NCBI GenBank assembly: GCA_965119665.1
Contig: OZ221974.1
Location: 62,001 to 126,000, forward strand
DNA: 64,000 nt
Origin: Dialister sp900541485
Lineage (GTDB): Bacteria; Bacillota; Negativicutes; Veillonellales; Dialisteraceae
Reading direction: 5' to 3'
In this document: positions 43,558 to 51,821 of the stretch, in pieces
How the letters are laid out: each line of letters begins with the position of its first letter
How positions within the stretch are numbered: the first letter of the stretch is position 1
Position numbers and translations under genes: made by a program
Notes under the pieces: model-generated
What the model saw: the letters and a program-made list of their open reading frames with translations, nothing else
The model's database searches: none
Told to the model about the DNA's origin: nothing

Positions 43558-44271
43558 ATGAAATTAACAAAACGTTTATCAGCAGTAGCAAATCTGATTC
43601 CCTGTTCCTTATGCATAGCAGATATCGGAACGGATCATGCTTACATCCCGATTTATTTAATTGAAAAGGGGAAGATTGCAAAAGCAATTGCGGCAGATAT
43701 CAATAAAGGGCCTTTAGAAAGGGCTAAAAAGCATATTGAACAAAAACAAATGGCTGATAGGGTTGAGGTGCGGCTTGGGAATGGTCTTTCCGTACTGAAA
43801 AAACATGAAGTAGACGGGGCTGTTCTTGCCGGCATGGGTGGACATATGATGCAATCTGTTTTAGAAAAGGATCATCTGATTGCAAAAACACTCAATTGGA
43901 TTGTGCTGCAGCCGCAAAATCATATTTCAGATCTCCGAATCTGGTTGCAAAAAAATAAATACCGGATTGAAAAAGAGGTGTTGGTTGAAGAAAAAAATCA
44001 ATTGTATGAAGCCATGTATGTAACACAAGGAGAAATGGAGCAATTCAGTTTGTTGGATGCTGAGGTTGGAGTAACAAAAGGAAGACATAAGGATCCTTTG
44101 TTTAAAAATCTTTTAGAAAAATTAATAAAGAAAAGAAATTTTGTGATTCAAGGTGTTGTAAAAGAGTCAGCTAATGAAATAAATAAAATAAAACGAGATA
44201 AAGCAATTAAGGAAAAAGAACTTTTGGAGGAGATTTTATGGAAATATTTGCATCAGACGTTATCAAAATAA
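43558..44271 (+). CDS. trmK: tRNA (adenine(22)-N1)-methyltransferase
   Basis: 237 aa. Class I SAM methyltransferase with CIADIGTDHAYIPI (SAM loop near 20-33), AGMGGHMM near 95 and LQPQNHISDLRIWL near 116, the TrmK/YqfN hallmarks. Methylates A22 of tRNAs with a purine there, notably Ser and Leu types. A longer reading frame runs back through the tRNA and is discarded; ATG 43558 follows AAAAGG. Overlaps nif3 by 34 bases, the usual rpoD-trmK-nif3 Firmicute order. Confidence 0.93.
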   Translation: MKLTKRLSAVANLIPCSLCIADIGTDHAYIPIYLIEKGKIAKAIAADINKGPLERAKKHIEQKQMADRVEVRLGNGLSVLKKHEVDGAVLAGMGGHMMQSVLEKDHLIAKTLNWIVLQPQNHISDLRIWLQKNKYRIEKEVLVEEKNQLYEAMYVTQGEMEQFSLLDAEVGVTKGRHKDPLFKNLLEKLIKKRNFVIQGVVKESANEINKIKRDKAIKEKELLEEILWKYLHQTLSK

Positions 44272-45284
44272 TGAATAAATGGGCACCGCCGTTTTTAGCG
44301 GAAAAATGGGATCATAGTGGTCTGCAAGTCGGAAATACAGAACAACCGATAAAGAAAATCCTTATATCACTGGATGTAAACAAGGGAAATGTTTCTTATG
44401 CAGTAAATCATAAAATTGATATGATAATTTCCCATCATCCATTTTTATTTAAGCCGATACAGGATATTGATTTATCTACCACTAAAGGCCGAATTATAGA
44501 ACAACTGCTTACGCATAAAATCGTATCTTTTGCAGCACATACTAATTTAGATACAGCGGATTTTGGGGTCAATGATGCCTTAGTAGAAAAATTACATTTG
44601 CAAAATTGTTTAGGTTTAGTTCCTGTACATACAGAAAAAATGTATAAGATCAGTGCTTATGCAAAAATAATGACAATGAAAGTTTTTGAAAAAGAATTAA
44701 AAGAAAGGTTAGGAAATCAAGTGAGTCAGTTTTATTTACTTGATGATGAGGATGATTTTACAGAAAATTCCAGATTAGAGTTTACAGTAACAGAAAGTAA
44801 ATTAGATGAAGCAAAGTCAATTTTACAGCAAGAATCAGAAAATATTTCTTATGATATTTACATTTTAAAAAATCCGGGGCATCAAAGTAAAATGGGAAGA
44901 ATTGGTGATTTACCCAAAGAAATGGATGGGCAAGAAGCACTGCTCTATATAAAAAGTAAGTTGGGGATTTCATGTTTAAAATATTCAGGAAATGTTAATA
45001 AAAAAATAAAAAAAATAGCAATTCTGGGAGGAGCGGGGATAGACTTCAGTGATTTGGCTGAATCTGCCGGAGCAGATTTATATTTAACGGGAGATGTGAA
45101 GTATCATGAAGCTGAAGATGCCTCATCAAACGGCTTTTTAATAGCAGATGGAGGACATTTTTATACAGAGCGGGTCATAATTCCTTATCTTGCTAAAAGA
45201 CTTAGAAAAGAATTTGAAAAAAGAAGTTGGAAAATAATAGTGGAAGAAGATAATTTTTCTCAAGATGTATTTTCATATATTTAA
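44238..45284 (+). CDS. Nif3-like dinuclear metal-centre protein
   Basis: 348 aa, the long YqfO form with a central PII-like insert between two NIF3 halves. Metal-binding histidines lie in SHHPFLF (about 64) and HTNLD (about 96), and in the C-terminal GDVKYHEAED and DGGHFYTE. Family members form toroidal hexamers; the enzymatic role (GTP cyclohydrolase I type 2 was proposed) is unsettled. Its start is inside trmK with a GGAGGAG site. Confidence 0.93.
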   Translation: MEIFASDVIKIMNKWAPPFLAEKWDHSGLQVGNTEQPIKKILISLDVNKGNVSYAVNHKIDMIISHHPFLFKPIQDIDLSTTKGRIIEQLLTHKIVSFAAHTNLDTADFGVNDALVEKLHLQNCLGLVPVHTEKMYKISAYAKIMTMKVFEKELKERLGNQVSQFYLLDDEDDFTENSRLEFTVTESKLDEAKSILQQESENISYDIYILKNPGHQSKMGRIGDLPKEMDGQEALLYIKSKLGISCLKYSGNVNKKIKKIAILGGAGIDFSDLAESAGADLYLTGDVKYHEAEDASSNGFLIADGGHFYTERVIIPYLAKRLRKEFEKRSWKIIVEEDNFSQDVFSYI

Positions 45285-45286
45285 AG

Positions 45287-45315
45287 TTGAAATAAAAAAA
45301 TTATAATGCTATACT
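45287..45315 (+). promoter_or_regulatory. Promoter of rnpB
   Basis: TTGAAA (45287-45292), 17-base spacer, TATACT (45310-45315) with extended TGC; start point about 45322. Confidence 0.8.
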
Positions 45316-45321
45316 TTTACT

Positions 45322-45668
45322 CACGAGCAGGAAAGATGATTGCGGGCCGTAAGGCGTGAGGAAAGTCCGAGCTTCGCAGGGCAGGATGCCGGATAACGTC
45401 CGGCGGGAGTGATCCTAGGGAAAGTGCCATAGAAAAGAAAACCGCCGTATAAAACGGTAAGGGTGGAAAGGTGTGGTAAGAGCACACCAGCAGTTGGGAG
45501 ACCAGCTGGCTTGGTAAACCCCATCCGGAGCAAGACCGAATAGGGAAGGGTTGAGGTTGCCCGCTGACCTTCCGGGTAGTGTCGCTTGACCGGCAAAGTA
45601 ATTTGTCGGCTAGATAGATAATCATCACCGTGTTAACGGTACAGAACTCGGCTTATTGATTGCTCGAT
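45322..45668 (+). ncRNA. rnpB: RNase P RNA
   Basis: Catalytic RNA that trims tRNA 5' ends. The universal P4 strands are present: GAGGAAAGTCCGAGCT near 45358 and ACAGAA near 45641 with GGCTTA following. P1 is closed by CGAGCA (45324-45329) / TGCTCG (45661-45666). The P3 region GGATGCCGGATAACGTCCGG and the long P7-P14 part suggest the ancestral type A. It fills the nif3-putP gap; reading frames on its opposite strand are not genes. Confidence 0.96.
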
Positions 45669-45673
45669 GAACA

Positions 45674-45704
45674 AAAAAAGAGTCTCATAATGAGGCTCTT
45701 TTTG
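45674..45704. terminator. Two-way terminator between rnpB and putP
   Basis: Stem AAAGAGTCTCA (45677-45687) / TGAGGCTCTTT (45691-45701), one G-U pair, flanked by A and T runs. Confidence 0.9.
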
Positions 45705-45729
45705 TTTGTGTTATAAATTTTGTTTGGAT

Positions 45730-47220
45730 TCAATCATTTTTAGATAATTCGACCATTTTCTCAAAGTTATTTTGTATTGATAACGAGGGTTTTTTATCTA
45801 TCAAGCTTACAAAAATTATAGCAGCAACAGACAGTAAAAATCCGGGAACTAATTCGTATAAATCCAACCATGCAAAATGTTTCCATATCAATACAGTGAT
45901 ACCACCGACAATAATACCTGCATAGGCACCTTTAAGAGTCATGCGTTTCCAATAAAGGGAAAGTAAGACTGCAGGACCGAAACATGCACCAAAGCCTGCC
46001 CAAGCATAAGATACAATGGCAAAAATATAACTGTTAGGATCAGAGGCCAAGTAAATCGAACAAGCTGCAATAAGAAGAACAGTAATTCGGCTTACAAAGA
46101 TAAGTTCTTTTTCACTTGCATGTTGTCTTAAAAATGGCTGGTATAAATCCTTTGAAACAGCAGATGCAGTCACTAATAGTTGTGCAGAAGCCGTACTCAT
46201 GATAGCTGCTAAAATGGCAGACCAGATAAGACCTGTAACAAAAGGAACAGACAGAGTTTCGGCCATGACAATGAAAACACGTTCTGCATCAGCATTTTCT
46301 AAAGGCGTTGTTAAATATGCTTTTCCGACAACACCTATAGCAACGGCAAATGTAAGAGATAAAATAACCCAGGACATAGCAATTTTTGTTGATTTTTTCA
46401 ATTCAGAAGGATTGTTTATTGCCATAAAGCGGACGAGAATATGAGGTTGTCCAAAGTAGCCAAGTCCCCAACCCAAAGAAGAAATCATCATGACAATTAA
46501 AGTTAAAAAGTTCATTGAGCCGGGAAAAAACGAAAAGAAATCTCGACCTTCTCCGGCAAGTGCAGCCGCAGTGGGTGCAGGTCCTCCCATGACAATGGTG
46601 GCTGCAATGGGAATATAGAGTACCGTAAAAAACATCATGATGCCCTGAACAAAATCAGTCATACTTACTGCGGAAAACCCGCCTAAAAAAGTGTAAAAAA
46701 TGACGACTCCAGCGCCGACTAAAAGTGCAGTAAAATAAGGAAGTCCGAAAATCGTATTAAATAACTTCCCGGCAGACACAAATCCTGAGGATGTATAAAT
46801 TACAAAAAAAAGAATAATAAATAGCGCACAAATGAGGCGCAATCCACTTTTTTTATCTTCAAAACGATTTGATAAATAATCAGGAATTGTTAAGCTGTTG
46901 TCAGCAATTTCGGTGTAATGGCGTAAACGTTTGGCAGTCAGTACCCAGTTCGCCCAAGTCCCGGCAATCAGACCGAATCCGGTCCAAAAAGCAGATAGAC
47001 CATGCAGATAAGCATATCCGGGTAATCCCATCAGCATCCAGCCGCTCATATCAGAAGCTTCTGCACTCATGGATGTGACCCAGGGGCCCAGTTTTCTGTC
47101 TCCCAGAATATACTGGGACAACTTCTTTTGTTTTCTGGAATAATAAATTCCGATAGCCATCATTACAGCCAGATAAAGGATAAAGGCAAGCAAAATTCCT
47201 ATATTATTTTGTACAATCAC
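45730..47220 (-). CDS. putP: Sodium/proline symporter
   Basis: 496 aa from a GTG at 47220, about 13 membrane segments (SSS family). The Na+-site region SAEASDMSGWMLMGLPG (about 50-66) is the strongest PutP marker; SSGFVSAGKLF and STASAQLLVTASAVSKDLY follow. The GTG is chosen because GGGAGG lies seven bases before it; an ATG 36 bases upstream has none. Imports proline as carbon, nitrogen or osmoprotectant source; no putA is nearby. Confidence 0.92.
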   Translation of the reverse strand: MIVQNNIGILLAFILYLAVMMAIGIYYSRKQKKLSQYILGDRKLGPWVTSMSAEASDMSGWMLMGLPGYAYLHGLSAFWTGFGLIAGTWANWVLTAKRLRHYTEIADNSLTIPDYLSNRFEDKKSGLRLICALFIILFFVIYTSSGFVSAGKLFNTIFGLPYFTALLVGAGVVIFYTFLGGFSAVSMTDFVQGIMMFFTVLYIPIAATIVMGGPAPTAAALAGEGRDFFSFFPGSMNFLTLIVMMISSLGWGLGYFGQPHILVRFMAINNPSELKKSTKIAMSWVILSLTFAVAIGVVGKAYLTTPLENADAERVFIVMAETLSVPFVTGLIWSAILAAIMSTASAQLLVTASAVSKDLYQPFLRQHASEKELIFVSRITVLLIAACSIYLASDPNSYIFAIVSYAWAGFGACFGPAVLLSLYWKRMTLKGAYAGIIVGGITVLIWKHFAWLDLYELVPGFLLSVAAIIFVSLIDKKPSLSIQNNFEKMVELSKND

Positions 47221-47312
47221 AATGTATCCTCCCGAAGCAATAGTTTTATAAGCCATTACCTGTAAAGATGCCTGCTTGGTTTATCCTACATAGAATTAAT
47301 GACTATTTATAC

Positions 47313-47341
47313 ATAATAATGTTTTAGAAAAATAATGTAAA
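47313..47341 (-). promoter_or_regulatory. Promoter of putP
   Basis: Minus strand TTTACA (47341-47336), 17-base spacer, TATTAT (47318-47313). Confidence 0.65.
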
Positions 47342-47349
47342 GCATCCCC

Positions 47350-48504
47350 TTACATTATGACAGGAGAATTATAAAAATCTAATCGGCCTGCCCGGTAATT
47401 TTCATTGAACATACAAAAGCTTTGTATATCTGTTGCAGCAATATCCAAATTCAAGATAGCAGTATCTTGAGGAGATAATTCTCTCAGCGCTTTTGCAACA
47501 CTTGTTAAAATTGGCAGATTTGATTTTTTTAATATAAAACTTTGATTTTCCTGTAGTGCAAGAAGTCGTGCATAAGGAATCTTATTTTTAAAACTGAATG
47601 GAGAAGGATTTTGATCTGATAAAAGTAAAGAGGCTCCGATACGTTTTAGTCTGCTGTATAAATAGCGCTTATTTTTTACTTGTTCTAAAGCTCGGGACCA
47701 TGTGGTTTCCTTCATGCTTTTAAACCACCGGTACTCTAATCCCTCACTGAATAAATGAGAGTCAGTGAGTTGTTTTTTACTGAGTCGTTTATTGATCAAT
47801 AAACAAGCTGATTCATATCTCGAGTAGGATAAGTATTCTCCGGATTTTATCAGTTTTGTTGCTTCGCTTCTTATGTCAGGTGGCAGAAGGGGATAATCCC
47901 CTTCATCAATAAGACTTTGGCGTGCAAGTGTTGCAGAAGCAGGATGTAATTGATTCCGGGGGATGACAATAAAAGACAAAGGCAGATTTTGTTTTGTCGC
48001 AGCAAAAACATATCTGAAGCCCAACAGGTTGTTAGGTTTTTTTAATTCCTGTGATAATTCAGGAAATTTAATTTCTATACTTTGCGTAATAGCAGAAGAA
48101 TATGGAAATCCTTTTTCGAGAAAGCGATGAAAATATTCGTTATATTCTTCTGATAAGGACCATAAAGCAAGCTTTTTGAGATCAAGAAAGCGTAGTGATT
48201 CTGCGCCAAATGCAATATGGGTACACCCCAGCTGACACAAAAAAGAGACAGCATATTCAGCAAATATGTCAGCACTTTGGAGTACACAAAACGTGGGAAA
48301 TTCTATAACAGTACTTATCCCTTGTGAAAGGGCCCATTTGGCACGTATCCATTTGTTAAATAGTGCAGGTTCGCCACGTTGGACAAAAGATCCGCTCATT
48401 ACCCCGACAATTGGAGCTTGAGGGTATTGTTTTTTTATGTTTTGAATTATATAGGCGTGTCCTTCATGAAAAGGATTCCATTCTGCTATTATACCGATAT
48501 ACAT
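47350..48504 (-). CDS. tmcAL: tRNA(Met) cytidine acetate ligase
   Basis: 384 aa, the former YlbM/DUF795 family, which uses ATP and acetate to make N4-acetylcytidine at the wobble base of elongator tRNA-Met. The nucleotidyltransferase part opens with IAEWNPFHEGHAY (HxGH) and GVMSGSFVQRGEPA; FNKWIRAKWALSQG and GFRYVFAATKQ continue the family pattern. AAAGGATAAAAA precedes the ATG. Divergent from the lipoprotein gene. A CAT tRNA gene lies about 4 kb away in this window. Confidence 0.94.
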   Translation of the reverse strand: MYIGIIAEWNPFHEGHAYIIQNIKKQYPQAPIVGVMSGSFVQRGEPALFNKWIRAKWALSQGISTVIEFPTFCVLQSADIFAEYAVSFLCQLGCTHIAFGAESLRFLDLKKLALWSLSEEYNEYFHRFLEKGFPYSSAITQSIEIKFPELSQELKKPNNLLGFRYVFAATKQNLPLSFIVIPRNQLHPASATLARQSLIDEGDYPLLPPDIRSEATKLIKSGEYLSYSRYESACLLINKRLSKKQLTDSHLFSEGLEYRWFKSMKETTWSRALEQVKNKRYLYSRLKRIGASLLLSDQNPSPFSFKNKIPYARLLALQENQSFILKKSNLPILTSVAKALRELSPQDTAILNLDIAATDIQSFCMFNENYRAGRLDFYNSPVIM

Positions 48505-48571
48505 TTTTTATCCTTTCATTTTTATTTATATTATCACAGAAACCAAATATATATTAAAGGAACGAATCCCT

Positions 48572-48590
48572 ATGGTATAATTAATAATCA
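48572..48590 (+). promoter_or_regulatory. Extended -10 promoter with a 19-nt block shared with the DUF4127 gene
   Basis: ATGGTATAATTAATAATCA holds the extended -10 TGGTATAAT and the bases towards +1. The identical 19-mer occurs in the same promoter position on the minus strand at 62322-62304. Confidence 0.6.
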
Positions 48591-48623
48591 GATAAATAGT
48601 TAAGTTTTATATAGGAGAGAAAG

Positions 48624-49205
48624 TTGGTACTGATTAGTAGCAGAAAAATTATTTTAAGTATATGTTTGGCATGGGTACTTCTATTGTTGTCCGGATGTCG
48701 TCATGATGAAATAGGGGATCAATTTGTTTTTGGAAAAAACAGAGTTAGATGTTCTAATGCAACTATTACGGTTATGACACCTTTTGAGCTTTTTTCAGAA
48801 GGGAAACAGGTAGAGTTTCATGCAAAATCAGTCAATAGTATTCATGCAGAAGGACATAATAAGAATATCCAGATTTTTGTTACTGCAGATACCGTCGCAC
48901 CTGATAAATCCGTAGAATCTGTTGCAATTGCAGCCAAAGGCATCCTGCAAGAGAATCCCCATGTATTTAATCTGAAAATACAGGAATCAGATATTAAGAT
49001 TCAATCTGAGAATGGGAAAAAATTGAACTTTATTTTTGATGAAATGACGAGAGGAGAAAAAATAAACCTAACTGTTACAGAATATATTTTTGAATACAAA
49101 GGTATTGTTTGGCGTGTCATTTATCAATATAGGAGTACGGATCGTACAGGAAAAGAATTATCTGAATTTATTTCAGGAAAAATATATTTAGGTGAAACAT
49201 TTTGA
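48624..49205 (+). CDS. Lipoprotein of unknown function
   Basis: 193 aa. Begins with TTG after AGGAGAGAAAG. Signal peptide with lipobox LLSGC, lipid Cys at residue 25. The mature part is mostly beta strands. Placement in an LPS-making cell and the size invite comparison with LptC or LptE, but I see no firm motif. Forms a likely operon with the DUF4321 gene and radC. Exported through Sec, anchored in the inner or outer membrane (no Asp at +2, so outer membrane is possible). Confidence 0.75.
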   Translation: MVLISSRKIILSICLAWVLLLLSGCRHDEIGDQFVFGKNRVRCSNATITVMTPFELFSEGKQVEFHAKSVNSIHAEGHNKNIQIFVTADTVAPDKSVESVAIAAKGILQENPHVFNLKIQESDIKIQSENGKKLNFIFDEMTRGEKINLTVTEYIFEYKGIVWRVIYQYRSTDRTGKELSEFISGKIYLGETF

Positions 49206-49224
49206 GTGACAGACGGAGGATATA

Positions 49225-49491
49225 ATGAGAGTTAGCGGACACAGTGTATTTTCACTTTTACTTTTTTTAGCGTGTGGGGCATTAATTGGAGGAATTGTAG
49301 GAGAAGTATTGAAGCATGTCAGTTTTTCAGGAATGATGCCTTACTTTACACAAACCTATGAAATATTTAATTTAAAGGATATCTATTTGAATCTTGCCAT
49401 CATAGAATTGCGTTTTGGGATCCGATTTGCTCCTAATTTAATTAGCATTATCGGGATATTGATTGCCGCCTGGCTTTATAAACGGTTTTAA
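49225..49491 (+). CDS. DUF4321 small membrane protein
   Basis: 88 aa with two membrane segments (about 8-27 and 68-85) around a loop of about 40 residues. The G-A-L-I-G-G-I-V-G-E motif near 18-27 and the final segment match DUF4321 proteins, which typically lie beside maf and radC in Firmicutes, as here. Function unknown. Start follows GGAGGATATA. Confidence 0.83.
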   Translation: MRVSGHSVFSLLLFLACGALIGGIVGEVLKHVSFSGMMPYFTQTYEIFNLKDIYLNLAIIELRFGIRFAPNLISIIGILIAAWLYKRF

Positions 49492-49547
49492 GATTCTGAC
49501 ATAAAAATTTATTTTGGTTAATTCATATCATATTGAGGAGTCATTTC

Positions 49548-50234
49548 ATGCTGATAAAGGAAATGAGAAGTGAGGATAAACCAAGAGAAAGATTTGCCGA
49601 GTCACCAACAAATGCCAGTTTAACAGACTTAGTCGCTATTCTTCTGCGTACGGGGCGTCATGGTCATTCGGTTTTAGATATTGCCGGAGAAGTAGTGAAA
49701 AGTTTAGAGGTGACGGCAGGAGGAAGCGGGTTTGATGATTTAGACTGGAGAGATTTGACGCTGATTCAGGGGATAGGGCGAGATAAAGCAATCACTATTT
49801 GTGCAGCCGTAGAATTAGGCCGGCGGTTGTGTTGTCTATACAGCAAGCAAAAGTTACCGCACTTTGGTACTCCGGGAGAGGTCTCCTCTTATTTTATGGA
49901 AAAGCTCAGACATGAAAGCCAGGAACATTTTTTAATTTGTTTCTTGAATGCAAAAAATAAACTGCTGGGCTATAAAGAAATAAGTATAGGAAATATGAAT
50001 GCCGCTTCTGCCGATATAAAAGAAGGAATGCGTTGGGCACTTCGGTATAAGGCTTATAATGTAATTCTTATCCATAACCATCCGTCCGGGGATCCGGAAC
50101 CTTCAAGAGCAGATATAGGAGTGACAAAAGCCTTTTCTGATGCGGCGAAATTACTTGATATGTCAGTCTTGGATCATATTATCATTGGAGACGGTATTTT
50201 TGTGAGCCTATGTGAGCGGGGATGTATAGAATAG
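49548..50234 (+). CDS. radC: RadC-family JAB/MPN-domain protein
   Basis: 228 aa. N-terminal helix-hairpin-helix-like part, then a JAMM metallo-domain with HNHPSGDPEPS and a downstream Asp. Despite the name, a role in DNA repair is not proven. ATG 49548 is preferred over the TTG at 49533 because GAGGAG lies at 49535-49540, seven bases upstream of the ATG. Confidence 0.92.
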   Translation: MLIKEMRSEDKPRERFAESPTNASLTDLVAILLRTGRHGHSVLDIAGEVVKSLEVTAGGSGFDDLDWRDLTLIQGIGRDKAITICAAVELGRRLCCLYSKQKLPHFGTPGEVSSYFMEKLRHESQEHFLICFLNAKNKLLGYKEISIGNMNAASADIKEGMRWALRYKAYNVILIHNHPSGDPEPSRADIGVTKAFSDAAKLLDMSVLDHIIIGDGIFVSLCERGCIE

Positions 50235-50250
50235 AATATATTTTCATAAA

Positions 50251-50259
50251 TGATAAAAT
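50251..50259 (+). promoter_or_regulatory. Possible extended -10 promoter
   Basis: TGATAAAAT, 25 bases before the small unknown gene. Confidence 0.4.
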
Positions 50260-50283
50260 TTATTTTAGAAAGGGTGTTTTTTT

Positions 50284-50625
50284 ATGACAGAAATGGAAAA
50301 AGGAAAACGATATTCTGCAAAGGAGAAAGGGTACAATGATACAATTTACGAAATCCGTTTCACTCCGGTTTTAGAACGTCCGGAATATCAAGAGGGGGTT
50401 GAACGAGAAGGCTTATTAAAATTACAAGGAATCATGGAAAAGAAGGATTTTGAAAAATATATTAATAATGGGCTGATTCGCATTACGCAAGACGGAAGTC
50501 GTTTACTGTTAATAACAAAAAATGAAATGTACCGGTCTTTGTTAACGGGAATTTTTTGGGAGAAGATTTGTAAATCCTTTGGTGTTGATGATTTTCGTGT
50601 AGTAAGCCAAACAAACGGATATTAA
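50284..50625 (+). CDS. Small protein of unknown function
   Basis: 113 aa, charged, no signal or membrane segment. The last third (SRLLLITKNEMYRSLLTGIF then a helix and VDDFRVVSQ) has a strand-helix-strand run that recalls the end of DnaA domain I, but the match is loose and I would not name it. AAAGGGTG precedes the start. Stands between radC and exbB in the same direction. Coding is supported by codon use like the neighbours and a proper ribosome site. Confidence 0.65.
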   Translation: MTEMEKGKRYSAKEKGYNDTIYEIRFTPVLERPEYQEGVEREGLLKLQGIMEKKDFEKYINNGLIRITQDGSRLLLITKNEMYRSLLTGIFWEKICKSFGVDDFRVVSQTNGY

Positions 50626-50656
50626 TCAATAAAATAATCATTGTGAATTTTTAAAT

Positions 50657-50688
50657 TTGACTTAATGAAAAAGGAATGATATTCTTTT
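50657..50688 (+). promoter_or_regulatory. Upstream promoter and palindrome of exbB-exbD-tonB
   Basis: TTGACT (50657-50662), 17-base spacer, TATTCT (50680-50685). Over the -10 lies the inverted repeat AAAGGAAT-GAT-ATTCTTTT (50670-50688, seven of eight pairs), where a repressor such as Fur could bind. Confidence 0.45.
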
Positions 50689-50744
50689 CTATGAGGTATA
50701 AAAATAGACATTTTATTCACTAAATGTTTATTTTTTTATAATTA

Positions 50745-50766
50745 TGATAAGATAATGAATCTCATT
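50745..50766 (+). promoter_or_regulatory. Second promoter element and Fur-like palindrome of exbB
   Basis: Extended -10 TGATAAGAT (50745-50753) directly followed by the perfect inverted repeat AATGA-ATC-TCATT (50754-50766). GATAATGA in it matches the first eight bases of the Fur consensus. Confidence 0.45.
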
Positions 50767-50782
50767 CTTGGAGGGAAAAATT

Positions 50783-51391
50783 ATGGATTTGCTTCACTTA
50801 TTTCATGCAGGCGGGTTAATGATGTATCCGTTGTTAATTTGTTCAATTATTGTCGTTGCAATTTTCATAGAACGGTACCGTTATTATGGAGCCAACAGGT
50901 CGGATATTAATCAGTTATCAAAGGTAATCCCGGAATTTTTAAGGAATAAAGACATAGAAGGATTACAAGCAGTCTTGATAAAAGATGGAGGAATTCCTGC
51001 ATCAATTATCCTTGAAGCAACGAATTCATTGGGCAAAAATGCTCATCAAACAACTATAGTCGAAGGTGCAGCTGTTCATGCATCAGGATTATTAAAAAAC
51101 TATTTAAATTATCTGGATGTAATTGTAACATTGTCACCATTAATGGGGCTTTTAGGAACCGTTATAGGAATGATTGGATCATTTGATATTTTATCTGTAT
51201 CGGAAGGACAACCTTTTGCAATTACCGGTGGTGTAGCGGAAGCGCTTGTCTGCACTGCTGCCGGGTTATTTGTGGCCATAATTGCTTTAATTGCTTACAC
51301 ATATTTATCCCAGCAAGTAAGCGGTTATGTCTCTGCTATAGAGAAAATATCATCTGTATATTTAGCAATTGTGGAAGGTGATAGAAAATGA
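50783..51391 (+). CDS. exbB: ExbB/TolQ-family proton channel protein
   Basis: 202 aa from ATG 50783 (TTGGAGGG upstream). Three membrane segments: about 11-29, 112-137 and 150-180. MotA/TolQ/ExbB core with SPLMGLLGTVIGMI and GGVAEALVCTAAGLFVAI. With ExbD it uses the proton gradient to drive TonB. Overlaps exbD by ATGA. Presence of tonB rather than tolA in the operon favours the ExbB role. Confidence 0.92.
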   Translation: MDLLHLFHAGGLMMYPLLICSIIVVAIFIERYRYYGANRSDINQLSKVIPEFLRNKDIEGLQAVLIKDGGIPASIILEATNSLGKNAHQTTIVEGAAVHASGLLKNYLNYLDVIVTLSPLMGLLGTVIGMIGSFDILSVSEGQPFAITGGVAEALVCTAAGLFVAIIALIAYTYLSQQVSGYVSAIEKISSVYLAIVEGDRK

Positions 51392-51810
51392 GATTACAAT
51401 CTTTGGAGGTAGAGAAAAAACCGAAGATTATGATTATTCCGATGATTGATATTATTTTCTTTCTCCTTGTATTTTTCATGATGAGTATGCTTACAATGGT
51501 AGTACAGAAGTCAATTAATTTAAATCTGCCGCAAACTGCATCAGCAAAGATGAACTTGGAAAAAACAATACCAATTGCGATTACTTCAGATGGACAAATT
51601 TATGTAGAACAGGAAAAAATAGACCACAGTTCTTTGAGGAAAAGAATGGAAATTGAAAAGAACAGAAATCCTGAGGTAAGCATTGTTCTTCGTGCAGACA
51701 AAAAATCGGAACATGGAGATTTTGTATTTGTTTTAGATCAATTAAAATCGGTAGGAATTAGTAAAATTGGTATTGCTACAGAAGCAAAACCTGCTGCTGT
51801 GAAAGAGTAA
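51388..51810 (+). CDS. exbD: ExbD/TolR-family protein
   Basis: 140 aa, short cytoplasmic N terminus, one membrane helix (about 17-39) beginning PMIDIIFFLLVFFMM with the proton-path Asp21, and a periplasmic domain ending in LDQLKSVGISKIGIAT, the standard ExbD end. Start overlaps the exbB stop. Confidence 0.93.
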   Translation: MRLQSLEVEKKPKIMIIPMIDIIFFLLVFFMMSMLTMVVQKSINLNLPQTASAKMNLEKTIPIAITSDGQIYVEQEKIDHSSLRKRMEIEKNRNPEVSIVLRADKKSEHGDFVFVLDQLKSVGISKIGIATEAKPAAVKE

Positions 51811-51821
51811 AAGGGGGCATT

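Noticed and set aside
45317..45628. Two reading frames (103 and 91 codons) on the minus strand
   Set aside because: They lie opposite RNase P RNA; the apparent proteins have no family look and no ribosome site.
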